A stretch of DNA of 64,000 nt from positions 3,222,501 through 3,286,500 of the forward strand of contig OU696583.1 in the NCBI GenBank assembly GCA_916048095.2, written 5' to 3'. The notes beneath the pieces are model-generated. The model ran no database searches. It worked only from the letters and a program-made list of their open reading frames with translations, and had not been told where the DNA came from. Positions 40,003 through 51,552 of the stretch are shown here, piece by piece. The first letter of the stretch is position 1. Each line of letters begins with the position of its first letter. The translations under genes and the position numbers were made by a program. This stretch comes from Sacculina carcini (taxonomy: Eukaryota; Arthropoda; Thecostraca; Sacculinidae).

Positions 40003-41050
40003 TCAAAGTATTGTTCTCTTTTGACCGATTTCAATACATCATCTTACATGTTCATTACTCTACAAAATTTATATTTCACTCCATTTGGGTTGAATTACCC
40101 CCTTTCTTCAATCACTGTTATATGGAGACAGGGTTGGACACAATCTGAGCACCAGATATTCTGGTGGCGTCGACTTGAAAATACAACCAAGTACTGTTTC
40201 ACTGGTTTTTTCAAGATCTTGTAGCGAAATGCTGCACTCGTGTCTCAGAAATGCATGTAGATATGCCGCATTGCCAGTGAGGTTGAGTTTTTGCAGTGGT
40301 TGACAATTTGCCGGTGGCTGTTAGTATATTCTTGGGCAGTCTCGGTGGTCCAAGGACGGCTGGACGGCTACTTCACAGCACACGCTGACCCACACTGCGC
40401 CCGACCGATTCTCAACTATGCATTCTATAGCATCGCACGCCTCAATTCACATCAACACATGTACAAACACATACACTTTTGCGTATTTAAATTTGAAATT
40501 TGAATTTATCTAACATTCGCCCACGTAGAACAGGTTTATAGTCAATAATTATGCAAAAGGTATTATGAGCGTAAGCCATTTTTCCACAGTTACACACACA
40601 CACACACATACGCGAAATACTTGTAAAAATAGTGTACTAAAACGACTCGATAAAAATGTTGGTATATAGAATAGTGTCAACAATAAATGGTTGACAAATG
40701 AAGGTATAAATGTGAATATGAAAGTGAAAAATTAGTTGAAAGTGTAAAGCACTTAAAGGTGAAAGTCAACGTGTCAGAGTGTGTTTAATCAAATCAACAT
40801 ATTGATAATAAAAAATTATCATTTTAATTCATTACAGGTAAATCCAGTAGCATGGAAAAAGTGCAAGCACTTTTACCACCCCGTGGTGGTCCCATGTACC
40901 GGAAGCGCCCAAAAGATGTGAAAAGAGAGTTTAAAAAGTATATAATAAATATATTGAATGAAATATCAACACCTCTGATACTCGTTTCAAATGCGTACCA
41001 TTCGATTAACAACCCTCAGTTATTTGTTTCAATTATAACATAATCTAGAG

Positions 41051-41319
41051 CAGAGCCGTAGCAACCGCCCCCCGTACCCCCCGGCCGGGGGGGGGGGGGC
41101 CTCAGAGTGTTGAGGGGCCCCGTTGATCCACGTATGACATCAAAATTTATCATATTATGTATAGCCTTTACCTTTTTGCTCAGATATTTTCACATGAGCT
41201 TGTATTATGTGATTATGTATAATACATATATTCAATATTTGATGGTTTATATATAATGGGGGCCCCAAGTGTTGCCTTCGGGGGGGGGGGGGGTCTCATA
41301 AGTCCTCGCAACGGCTCTG
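41051..41319. mobile_element. hAT MITE with perfect target duplication and G-run tips
   Basis: 269 bp, ends CAGAGCCGTAGCAACCG and TCGCAACGGCTCTG; ATCTAGAG is exactly repeated at 41043-41050 and 41320-41327. Runs of 13-14 G lie near both ends. Inverted relative to the copy at 11589-11844, with which it shares most of its length. Confidence 0.92.
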
Positions 41320-41327
41320 ATCTAGAG

Positions 41328-43759
41328 GTCGTCCAAAGCCAATATACAACATATTCGGTATCTGGTTTTGGGGTTTGGCACAGCGCTATAAGAGAACCGT
41401 TGTCTGTCAGATGTATTTGAATGATAGGAAATCGTAGCTGGTGTGAGTTGTGTCGTGTCGTGCTGGCTGGTCTAGACATCAAACACAAATCTGGCACCAG
41501 TGATACACGAGGGTAGTGAACAAGTTGGTCTGCCAAGAACCAGCCAATCATACACTCTGCGTTTTTCTCCCCGGGACAACTCTGGCGCAGAAGTTGAGTA
41601 GTTTTTTTGTAAACGTTTGAATAGTATTGTTCCGTAAACGTAGATACAGTATAGAACCCTGTGTATTGCCATTGTATCGACTAGTTGTTCAACACAGGTA
41701 GCTGGAACATTGTGCTTCACACGCACAAGACCAGTAAACGGCGTTGTATAGTCGTGACCAGCTTGGCGTCATGGTGCTCAAATATATACAAGGATAGGAT
41801 GAATTTATTGGGGAGAAAGTTGTTCAATACGCTTATGTTTATTCAGGCTTGGCCGTTTTCGTCTCACTCAAATGTATTTTACATGCTCTTCAATGGCGAG
41901 GTGGGAATAATTAACATATTCCTTGAGATCGTAATCGTATTCCTGATCACTGCCATATGGATATCAGAGTATAAATTATACAAATATTTCTTTGCTAATT
42001 TTACGTTGTTATATATCCATACACTAATTTCTATATTTTTTTTTTTTTTCGTGTAGAAATTATCGCAATCTACATCTTCACACCTTAATAGAGCGTTGTA
42101 CGTCGTTGAGCCAAATCCATGAGGATTGCGTGACGTTTGGTGGCGTAGAGCTGTTTGAAGGTCAGTCAAGGGATTGTCGGTGAGTCTGAGAGTAATGGGT
42201 CTTCAGATGATATCCCTGGAGAATAAAGTTGGCTCGAAATTGCGTCGCCGAAATACGTGTCCTTGGCGTGATTGAGAGTGAAAGGACGGTCGTTGGGCTG
42301 AGCCTATGAGACACGTGATGTCTTTATTATACCGACCTTGATGTTTCCGTTTGACATGAACATTTGCCTTATTTCACAAAGCAATCGCTGTTGAATGCTA
42401 AACTGTTCCAATTATGCAATTTCGTCATATTCACTGAGTTATTCATCGAGAAATATTTTCACTGAATAAAAATTCACTAAAATCACTCTATCTGTTTGAA
42501 GAAGAAGTTTTATAGTGAAAATATTCTTGCTGCGAAATCAAACGTTAAAATGAGCTGAGACATTTAGGATTTTACCATGATAGGAATTTTCTTGTCTGTG
42601 AAATACCACGGAAAGATGAGAGCTTATGAAACCAAAGAGAACCTATGAGAACCTATGAAACATATGAACCAAAGAGACCTATGGCCAATAATAACCAAAT
42701 AAGGCCTAAAACAGCATGCTGAGTCGCACGTGATAGCGCAACTATTTCACCTGTTCCACCGGGAGGTCATCATTATGCATACATTAGAACCTAGGTCAGA
42801 TCGGACCGATCCATCTCGATTCGCGAGTGAAGTGTGGCTTCTTGCTTGATTTTGTGTACCACTAACGTTCTTATTTGCCGTGAAATATTTTGCGTGCTTG
42901 TGTGTGTGTGTTAGTTTGCTGTAATACTTGTGTGCTACTGTTTTTCATTTGTACATATTTTTCTTGTAACAACTTGGTGGAAATCGTCTGGTCACGTGTT
43001 CTAGCCGTTGGCAATTTTCATTTTGTGTGGTTCTCGTATGCCGACCCTGGTAACACAATAAGACCTCTTGCTCTTGACTTGTTACTGATCGCTACCCGTG
43101 ACCTAGGTGGTATCTAGTGTCTAGGTGTCGTCGCAGTGTTGGCCACTTGATGCCAGTTGTAATGTGCGCGTGAGAACACTGATACCGACCGCATATGGGC
43201 GGTGGTAGATACGAGGTCACCGCGACAAAAACACTGCATCACTGTGTACTTGCCAGTCTATAAACAAACACACCCACACCACACACACACACACACACTC
43301 ACACACATACACACACATACACACACACGCGCATTTGTACATATATCTGCTCGAGATGTAGAATTTGTTTCGATAATTGGACATACACATCGTCTCAACG
43401 TATTTTCAGAGGTAGATCTCCAAATGTTTCAATTATAATTTGGCCGCCAATAAATTATTCAATCGATATATCCACAGATCAAATTTCAAAGTGAATTTTT
43501 TGTAAGCGTTTCGTTTTATATTACCCATAAACGCTCAATAATATTGCACAATGTGGATTGCACAATCTTTTGACGGTCGCTCCTAGACGTTTCTGAAAAT
43601 CGTGTGAATATATATTGCACAACCTTTCAACATCGCCCACACCATCAATGTTATTTCGCAGCCTGAAATATTGCGCAACAATATTGAACGTTTTTGGGCC
43701 GCTTGTAGACCAGCCATAGACTCAAGAGGCGCTCTGCCAGATACAGACATTGTCCATAT
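41328..43759. other. Interval without a supported gene
   Basis: A minus-strand stretch at about 41330-41600 is open in two overlapping frames (one with HLTDNGSLIALCQTPKPD, one with GEKRRVYDWLVLGRP) and may be an old coding remnant. (CA)n runs lie at 43272-43328. GAACCTATGA repeats occur at 42640-42670. No exon with two good splice sites was found. Confidence 0.4.
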
Positions 43760-43767
43760 GTAGTAAC

Positions 43768-44947
43768 TAGGGTGACTTTTTGTTGCAAATGCAACTTCTC
43801 ATCATAGACTTTGTTCATCCAGAGAAGCCAAAAAATCAATATTTTATTGATGTGAGGTGAGCATTACAGGAGTTATATATATATCATTAAAACTTTTTGC
43901 AACTTTTTGTTTTTAACGCAACTTTTGCAACTTTTTCATTTTAAGAGCATATATTTGGATTTCATTCCACACTTGAACTTTTACAACAATTCTTTTGCAC
44001 TATCAGGAAACATTTTCAGTTGAAAAGTTGTACAATATATAATGTACAACAGCATATGTTCATGTATTGTCAACATACATATGTAAACTTGACATGCATT
44101 AAACATAATTAAACTATTAAACCTATGTAAACTTGATAATCATGTATCTGGAAGACGTGTGAACATTTTGTCCATGTGTTGTGCTAGATATCCTGCGTAT
44201 GTACGTTCCCATAGACATAATATAGACATAGACAATATAATATAAACATAAAACTGATATAGATAGGTGCATTTGTGCAATAAAATTAAACATTAATTTG
44301 TCTACTTTTCGAGCAACGTTAGTGCCACTAGTTAGATCAACAACACTTGAATATAATTACCGCATAATCAGATTATATTTTTTCTGCAATATGCCCACCA
44401 TCAATGCAAATTGTATTGTACATTTAAATGTCACTACCAGGCATCAGTGCGACAGACTCGACAGACTAGACAAGCATGTGAAACACACAATTTGAACGCA
44501 ACCGCGAATGCCCAAAATGCATCGAGTAAAAACAAAAACGTGAAAGTCCCAAAGTGTAATGTAATGGGGTGATTTCAGTGTTTAAATTGTATTACCCTAT
44601 TATTTAAAATTGGTGATATTTTAGCGAAATAATGAGCTCAACTTATTAGCGCAAATATTAGCGATTTTAGCGCATCCAAATGTCACCCTTGTCGCCAGTG
44701 AGGTGACAGTTGAAGCTCATGAAACATACAATCCTAGCACAACCGCGAATGATAAAATGTATTGTAGTAATAGTTATGCAATGTAAAAATACACATTTTT
44801 CTCCAAACAAGTATTTTTTTCATAACTAAGTGATACCCTTTTACATGTTTTAGTGAAGCTTCTGCAAAATTATCATTGCAACATTTTACCGCAACTTTTA
44901 GTATTTTTTAGCGCAACTTGATTTTAGTGCACCAAAAGGTCACCCTA
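43768..44947. mobile_element. 1.2-kb non-autonomous hAT element, TAGGGTGACTTTTTG ends
   Basis: Left end TAGGGTGACTTTTTGTTGC, right end CACCAAAAGGTCACCCTA. Flanks GTAGTAAC and GTAATAAC agree at 7 of 8. Internally AT-rich with many GCAACTTTT and TTTTAGCGCA words; near-copies of its right end also occur at about 44665-44690 (GCATCCAAATGTCACCCT) and at 45428-45460 (GCATCAAAAGGTCCTCCTA), so the element or its relatives inserted more than once. No open frame. Confidence 0.85.
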
Positions 44948-45024
44948 GTAATAACCGTGCCTATCAGACACGATAATTAAATATTTGTCGACGATTAATC
45001 ACCAGTGAAAGGGTCACTTGAAAC

Positions 45025-45199
45025 CAGTGGCGGTCGCAAATATTTTTCCGGTGGGGTCTAAGAAAAAGGATGCGGGCTTGATGAAACATGAGGAACCACA
45101 CTCGAAATACTCATGGTGAATATATTTGGGCGGGTTTAGGAGGACTCGGCACTTTTTGGGGGATTTAGCCCCCCAAGCCTCCCCTTGCCGCCGCCACTG
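45025..45199. mobile_element. hAT-like MITE, CAGTGGCG family
   Basis: 175 bp, ends CAGTGGCGGTCGCAAA and TTGCCGCCGCCACTG. Internal ATTTTTCCGGTGGGG and CATGGTGAATAT match the copy at 5247. Flanking duplication not conserved. Confidence 0.75.
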
Positions 45200-46350
45200 G
45201 AAAGAGTGTATGTTTGCAATCACTGTGTGACGCTGTGCAAACGCCGCTGCACACGTGTTCTTCCAATGATACTCGGCAAGTGGCGCCTCGAGAAATAGTT
45301 TTAATACTTGAAATTTTTGATTATGCACAAGAAATTGTTGAGTTGGTACGCTGTACAGCCGAGCGATTCTTGCTACCTTTTCACGTTTTGAGCGCCATTT
45401 TCGTTTAGGATTTTTTGCGCAACTTTTCTTGATTTTTTGCGCATCAAAAGGTCCTCCTAATCATTACATGTAAAGACGATTCATATAAGTATGCAGACTT
45501 GGGCCGCCATGCTTGACTTGTGCAAAAAAATTGAGTCGCTGCCAAAGAACCATCGATTTAAAACGGTCTAGATTACTGACCCATATTAGATTCCAAATCA
45601 ATAATAATTATAAGTTAAATTGAAAATATTGTCTAAAAACACCCCGTAACCTTGAAATATATTCCCCGTATAACCCATTGAATATATCCCTTGAAATATA
45701 GTTCCCAGTGTGTTCCAAATGGTCATAATTTTAGCGACCAATCACCAATGTTCAGGACGATATGATGACATTAGCAAGATTCATAAATGTGTGGATCTAG
45801 ATTTTATGTGCTAAATTAACATTTTTCTGATCACTATGTCCTGCCGGTTGATATGTGAGTGGTCAGAGGACTCACTGCGCACGTGTGTTTTTGTGTTCGT
45901 GTACGTTTGCGTGTGAAACGGCCACGTGATTTGTAGTAGCGAGGTCACAGCGGCACTGAGCGCGCTTGCAAGGCCACCACCGCTGTAGACAATTACGAGC
46001 TCGCCATTCCCACTGACAGCTTTCGTCAGTCATTATCGATCATTTCTTGCACGCGCGCACCCCTGGAGACACATTGATAAGCACCACTGTAAGAGACGTC
46101 AGGCAATTCAGCTACCTAGTTGTCTAGGAACAGCCGGACTTTTGAATAGTCTAGAAAGGTGGATTCCTTATTTTTGGCAACAATGATATAACAATCATTA
46201 AACTTGAAGACAACGCTGAATGTCATATAGGTACGGCGAGGATAAGCTAATAATATCAAGCTATCTAGGAAGGCCTATGATCAGCTCGTTAGGAATGCTA
46301 ATATCTTGTTAATATCTTGTTTTACAATTGTTGTTTTATCACAATTGATG
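45200..46350. other. Interval without a supported gene
   Basis: Apart from the hAT end near 45428-45460 described with the 43768 element, nothing recognisable. ATATCTTGTTAATATCTTG direct repeat at 46299-46318. Confidence 0.45.
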
Positions 46351-46351
46351 T

Positions 46352-46418
46352 TTTCCGTTTTTCGCGCTTGTGTTTTACCGGCGCTATAGCAAATACACGT
46401 TGTTGTTGTTGTTGTTGT
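46352..46418 (+). mobile_element. Short 3' tail copy of the L2/Rex-like LINE
   Basis: TTTTTCGCGCTTGTG, then GCGCTATAGCAAATACA, then (GTT)6 closely matches the 3' end of the LINE at 59135-60425 (TTTTTCGCGCCTGTG, GCGCTATATCAAATATA, (TGT)6). Only about 65 bp is shared, so it is a strongly 5'-truncated copy or a SINE that borrows the same tail. Confidence 0.55.
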
Positions 46419-46420
46419 TA

Positions 46421-47190
46421 ATTGGACTTCATTTTTTGCTCCACCATATCAATGTTAATAGGTCATGCAACGTAATCATGAATAAAAGATCGTTGCTTTG
46501 TACCAGCTCTTCAAACAACTTCCCATTGCATTTCATTTTTCAGAGTCGTATATTTTTCAATTGAATAATTGAAAAGTTGGCGTATTTGGTCGACCATTCT
46601 CTCAGTCACTCTGATCACTATTAGCTGCTCGCACTGACGCACACACATCCTGGGTTCTGGTTCTATTCGTTCGAATATGAGTTGAGTGTCATGCGGCAAT
46701 GTGTATAAACTACTCCTTGTGTGAAATGTTCTTATAACTGGCTTTTTACCATAAGCGTTATGATTGGGATCAAGGAACGATTGAAAGACTGCGAACGTTC
46801 AGACGATATTGCCGCGTGTTGCATTTTTCGTATGCCTGTGTTATTCGATCAGTCCAGTGTGACTGTTCACATTGCCATTTCAATGTGTGTATGTGAGTGT
46901 AATTTGCAAAACGAATGCAGTTAACTGTACTCATATGTGAGCTGCACACATTGTGAGTGCCTGAGTCCCGCTTGACCTCGAAACTGTTCAGTTAGAGAGA
47001 CGCTGATTGCTCTCTGACACTTTACTAACAGCTGGGCATTTGAATGTCACGCACACACTAATACACACGAAGAGGGCAGAAAGAGTTAGATCAAAGAAAG
47101 AGCTCTGAAGCAGTGCTGGACAGAAGGAGAGAGAGAGGGGGGTGCGGTCGTTGTCGACCAGTATCGTGATAACGGCAGGCACGGGTGTGT
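46421..47190. other. Interval without a supported gene
   Basis: No repeat or exon stands out. A GA-rich patch (GAGAGAGAGAGGGG) is at 47129-47142. Confidence 0.4.
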
Positions 47191-47248
47191 TGTGCAACCA
47201 GCCAGGCTTGACGGGCCAGGCGACGACTGGTCGGTAATATGCCAGGCC

Positions 47249-47596
47249 GGCCGGACCCGACTAATTGTCGTCCACCGCTGGACGCCTTCATCTCGACCGT
47301 CCGATGTCCACCAACACCCGGCCATCAGCCATGTCCACTTTGTTGACGGTGTCGTCGCACGGGCTGCGTTCGCACGTGGCATTTCTGCAAGTTGTGCTGC
47401 GGCTGTGGTGATGCAGCCACCGCCGCGAGGCTGTGATCGTACACACACTGTCGGCGCAGTGGAACTGGTCCAATTTAATTGGAGCGTTGCGCAAGTGTGC
47501 GACTGTTTACGAGCTGCGTTGTCGGAGCGCGAGGGCGCGGCCTGTCGCACGTGCCCGTGGCACCGCGCCGTCTGTTCCAACCGGAGCGGTGTGTAA
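47249..47596 (+). CDS. GC-rich open frame, possible terminal exon
   Basis: After the acceptor-like TAATATGCCAG the plus frame stays open for about 116 residues to a TAA at 47594-47596; it includes HFVDGVVARAAFARG and VELVQFNWSVAQVCDCLRAAL. The word VELVQF followed by a helix faintly resembles MDLVQF of the SWSAP1-like protein at 24.4 kb, but there is no P-loop before it. The opposite strand is open too, which high GC alone can cause. Coding status and direction are uncertain; no function proposed. Confidence 0.25.
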   Translation, partial: GRTRLIVVHRWTPSSRPSDVHQHPAISHVHFVDGVVARAAFARGISASCAAAVVMQPPPRGCDRTHTVGAVELVQFNWSVAQVCDCLRAALSEREGAACRTCPWHRAVCSNRSGV

Positions 47597-47599
47597 TGG

Positions 47600-48789
47600 T
47601 GCTATTAATTTCAGTCGGCGTTGCTATTGTGGTGTTGAGCAGCGTCAATGGCATGGGAATCGCTTCCAATTAGGCTGTAGTTGTGTCATGCAAGTTATGC
47701 CAATTCACGCTGACCGAACTACGCTGGCGTTCTCAAGGTTGCACTATATTGTTGCACTATATTAAATGAAAAGGTCTTGAGGCATTCCAATTCAGAATGA
47801 TAGAAATGAAGGCATCAAAGCAGAATACTTTTTTAACTAACTACATGTTATAACTGGAAATATGATATCTTGAAAGACCATCGAGAAAGTCAGCAAATTT
47901 CAACCTTTGAACCCGAATGTTGTTTTCATCGGGCTCTTGTAATAACCTGGCTATTTTGAACATGCACATATATCAGCTAATACAAACATATAATACATAT
48001 ATAATACAATTTTATCACAATTTTGTCAGCTGAATGATTACCATTTTGAAATTTTTATCCAACTCCTCAATACAGCGGTAACACACGCCATTCAGTGATT
48101 TCGTCTCGTCAGCGAAGAAAAAGTGGTCATATCTTGTGCTGTCCACGTCTCACATGCACTTGTATGTGAGACGTGAGACGTGACGAGAGACGTGTGCCTA
48201 GAAGTATGTGTTTTTCTAGTGACAGTGTCGCCTTCTGCTGAATTATCTTGTTTTTTCAACAGCAAGAAACATAGTTCCTGGTGCACAGGGCTGAACTCGT
48301 TCGTGTTTGACTTCATACGCAATTACACACTGAGGGTGTATCTGGCCAGTACAAGGTGCAAAATATAGACAACCTTGAACACCTGTGAACTGTATTTCCG
48401 CTGAAGAAGTGTTTGCAAGGTGAACGACTTTATGCGATAAAACTGTGGATGACACAAGTGCTATTTTCATTTGGTGTTCGACAGGGCTAGATATCTAGTC
48501 GAAATGAGCACGGTGTGTATATTGCCCTGAGCTGACTTATATATATTTCTTCATACTTGACTATCATACAAATCTTATTGTTATGCAAACAAAAATCGTA
48601 TCGTTTAATTATGTATCATGTATACAATATGCAATGTATGCAAATGCAATTTTGCTTTTCTTATTGATTACATGTTTGTGTGCGTGTTGAACTTTTTCTG
48701 ATGATTTGTTATGCAAATTACATTGTAGTTTAATACAAGTATCGTATGAAGAAGCTACCTTATCGGCAACAACTGTGGATCAAACGCTG
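47600..48789. other. Upstream region of the second cuticle gene
   Basis: AT-rich. Holds GTGAGACGTGAGACGTGACGAGAGACGTG repeats of GAGACGTG (48168-48195) and a TTATATATATTTC TATA-like word at about 48538. If the second cuticle gene has a separate first exon, it would lie here; none is certain. Confidence 0.4.
48168..48195. repeat. Tandem GAGACGTG repeat
   Basis: Four near-copies of an 8-9 bp word, GAGACGTG, 600 bp upstream of the second cuticle gene. Contains ACGTG, the core of bHLH-PAS-type sites, by chance or otherwise. Confidence 0.6.
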
Positions 48790-49722
48790 ATGAGTTTGTT
48801 TCAGCAGGCGGTGTTTCTGGTGGTCACTGTGGTCTCCACATGGAGTCAGACAGTGCCACTGGTGATGGGCGCACACCAGCAGAAATCCACCACACCTGTA
48901 CCTATCCTGAGGCAAGTAAACACGCTCAACGATGACGGATCCTACACGTACGGATTCGAAGCTGCCGATGGGTCTTTCAAGCTGGAGACACGAGCTGCTG
49001 ACGGCCAGGTATCTGGAAAGTACGGCTATGTGGACGCGAACGGGCGTCGCCAGGTCTTCCAGTACGACGCAGATAAATCGGCTGGCTTCAAGCCTTCTAG
49101 CAGCTTGCTACCGCGCGCTCCGCTATCTCCTCCCGCCAGTGCGGACCATATTCAACCGGCGACACAGCATCAGGCAACTCTGGGCACAAACAACGACAAC
49201 TATAGACTCACAGGATTCAGCGAAGACCGAGATGAAGATGGTTTTGTTGATCCTTTGCCGGCTTCTCTGAAGTCTCCTAGGACCAATCCTTCAGCGACTT
49301 TTTCCGTCCAGATTGCAAAGTTTGCCAATAGTGCAAGATTCAACACGCCAGTCAACACGGCAGGCCCTACCGCAGTGGGGCGTTCGTTGCAGACAAAATT
49401 GAAACCTCAGCCTATTTTTCCGAGGTTCAGCACATCAGCTCCCGTTTCCAATCCTGTGTCCACTTCTGGTGCAGGAATAGACAGCGGTGCAGCTCCAATT
49501 TTCGATGCCTCAAGACATGGAAGCTCAAGTTTCGTGCACTCAGCGCCGCTGCTTAGTCAGCAACCGCTACAACAAGGACAGCAAGAAGATCTAGGCCGGC
49601 GACGACATCTGCTGGCTCTGCAGAAACTGGCAACACAGCGGCAAGTCGTCAGTCAGCAGCAGCAAAGGGTGCGACAAGAGGCGGCCCGTTTGGCCTCGCT
49701 CAATTTCTTCCCTGCTGCATGA
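48790..49722 (+). CDS. RR-domain cuticle protein, about 310 aa
   Basis: Secreted exoskeleton protein. From the ATG at 48790 the chain begins MSLFQQAVFLVVTVVSTWSQ, a good signal peptide. The RR (chitin_bind_4) domain follows at about residues 38-90: PVPILRQVNTLNDDGSYTYG, FEAADGSFKLETRAADG, GKYGYVDANGRRQVFQYDAD. The PVPILRQ lead-in and this RR version recall insect Cpr97E-type proteins, but I do not assign a symbol. The C-terminal two thirds are Ser/Pro/Ala/Gln-rich and disordered, ending in Gln-rich QKLATQRQVVSQQQQRVRQ. No cysteines in the RR domain, unlike the larger gene at 27.4-33.2 kb. An acceptor-like GTTTGTTTCAGCAG lies inside the signal peptide at 48794-48807, so the real transcript may instead splice a short first exon onto 48805 or 48808; the frame is the same either way. 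Confidence 0.88.
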   Translation: MSLFQQAVFLVVTVVSTWSQTVPLVMGAHQQKSTTPVPILRQVNTLNDDGSYTYGFEAADGSFKLETRAADGQVSGKYGYVDANGRRQVFQYDADKSAGFKPSSSLLPRAPLSPPASADHIQPATQHQATLGTNNDNYRLTGFSEDRDEDGFVDPLPASLKSPRTNPSATFSVQIAKFANSARFNTPVNTAGPTAVGRSLQTKLKPQPIFPRFSTSAPVSNPVSTSGAGIDSGAAPIFDASRHGSSSFVHSAPLLSQQPLQQGQQEDLGRRRHLLALQKLATQRQVVSQQQQRVRQEAARLASLNFFPAA

Positions 49723-49885
49723 GGCGAGCCGACGTGTTGTTGAACTCTGGATTTTCACATGCTCGTTGTAGGAGAGTAATGACCAGTTGTGCAGTGCTAT
49801 TGGTGTGGTACTCTGATTGCCGGTATTACTCGAGAAGGCTCGCGTTCTCCCTCAGCCGATGTTCAATACTTTTGTTGTCAATCAG

Positions 49886-49888
<3 letters not shown>

Positions 49889-49972
<84 letters not shown>
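49889..49972. repeat. (AT)42 microsatellite in the cuticle-gene 3' UTR
   Basis: Uninterrupted AT dinucleotides for about 84 bp, between the stop codon at 49722 and the poly(A) signal at 50010. If transcribed it can fold into a long AU hairpin. Confidence 0.95.
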
Positions 49973-49974
<2 letters not shown>

Positions 49975-50009
49975 TGTTTAACACACAAATGAACATTTCT
50001 TCTGTCCTC

Positions 50010-50015
50010 AATAAA
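50010..50015 (+). terminator. Polyadenylation signal of the second cuticle gene
   Basis: AATAAA in CCTCAATAAATGC, 290 bases after the stop; another AATAAA-like TAATAAAG follows at 50031. Confidence 0.6.
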
Positions 50016-50418
50016 TGCAATTGAATTGGTTAATAAAGAAAATTCCTTAGTCACTGTTTGTAGGTACACGTGAACATGTAATATACTGAAGGTGTTATGT
50101 AAACACAGACATATTTCTGAATGTGTCTTTTTATCATAGTTTTAACCCCGTTTTATCTTATATTTATATCATGTTTTGTTAGAACTAAAACAAAATTATA
50201 GAATTGAAAGAATAGCTGAGAACAAAAACTTAGAACAGCAAAATGCCGCTTGAACGTAAAATATTTACTTGAAACACCTCAATTGAACATCAGGTGCATC
50301 AAAAGTGGCATCTGTTAGCCCCAAATGGTACGAGATAGAACGATACAGGTTTGCTCGTGTGGTGAACACAACGCTGATGCATTTAAGTTGATACTGTTCT
50401 ATTTCAATTGATAACAAA

Positions 50419-51489
50419 CTAGAGTTGGGAATTATATGTCATAATTTTCGGCGTTTTACGTTGTTATTATGTGACGAAAAATGCCAAAATATGTTGTGAA
50501 AAATCCTACAATATGTTATTCAATTTTCATATAGTATTTGAATTTTGGACTGTTTCGTATATTATTTGCACTTTAAGCATGCATCTAGCGACATTCCATT
50601 AGGAAGCCACCTTTAGGGAGGCGAAATTTTCGTGGCGAAAGTCTTACCTTGATTGAGTCCTTCCGATAAGGTAGGAGTACAGTGGCGACGCCAGGTTTCT
50701 CCGGTGGGGGGCTGAGGGGGGCTAAGTAAAAAATGCGGGGCTTTGCGAAGCATTAGGAACTACACTCGAAATGTTCATGTTAGAGGTGTCATTTCGGACT
50801 TTTGCTTCGAGGCGCAATAATCCCAATGATTCGATTCTACATGGACATTTATATTTAATGTTTTTCGAGTCAGCAGCCGATAAATTGTGTTGCTCGTGCT
50901 TCGACTTGTGACGAGCGGATACGTCTTTGTCACATGCAACGCAACACATAATCTTACAATAAGACATGTTTTCTGGGAAAATTGGACTTCAGATTGAATT
51001 CCTTTAGCCTTTTTGAACGTGACAATACGAACACCATTTGAGCAACTTGTGTAGAATATTTCCCGAAAAAGTAAATATGAAATACATGCATGTAGAACCT
51101 TTCATTCCCAAAAGCCAATTCCACGTTCACTTAGTTTGGAGCGATTTGATGTGCATAGCGAGCTATTGCACACTCTCCGAAACTGTGGCCATGTTGTCGG
51201 GCATAAGAATCTATGAGGAACGCTGATATATACCCATTGCTAGCGTTTCTGCCGTTAGTATTGTACCTAAGTGCAGGGTTCGAGTGTAGCATAACATGCT
51301 GATTCCGTGATCTGTGTAACTACAAGTATTAACAGAATTAACAATTATTCATTCCAGGCGCAACCTATAGAATCACATATTTGGGCAACATTTTTCCGCT
51401 AAAATGGCATTTTAAGTTTTTTTCGCTTAAAAATGGCAATTTATGTGAAAACATATTTATTATTTGATCACATAAAATTCCCAACTCTG
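50419..51489. mobile_element. 1.07-kb hAT remnant with a nested MITE
   Basis: Ends CTAGAGTTGGGAATT and AATTCCCAACTCTG are inverted repeats; flanks ATAACAAA and ATAACAAC (7 of 8). A truncated CAGTGGCG-family MITE sits inside at 50680-50787. On the minus strand a frame at 50967-50790 starts MSYCKIMCCVACDKD and continues VSARHKSKHEQH, a CxxC...H-x-H arrangement like the N-terminal zinc finger of some hAT transposases. Thus probably a deletion derivative of an autonomous element. Confidence 0.8.
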
Positions 51490-51552
51490 ATAACAACATA
51501 CTTGAAAATAGGGGTTAAATAGGGGATACTTGAATATAAGGGGTTTCAAAAG

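Noticed and set aside
40852-41043. Small frame MEKVQALLPPRGGPMYRKRP after an acceptor-like TTCATTACAG
   Set aside because: Protein-like start but no continuation, no family, and it runs into a MITE; kept out for lack of a second line of evidence.
47086-47580. 164-codon minus-strand frame
   Set aside because: Antisense to an equally open plus frame in GC-rich DNA; composition (Trp, Thr, Arg scatter) is not protein-like.
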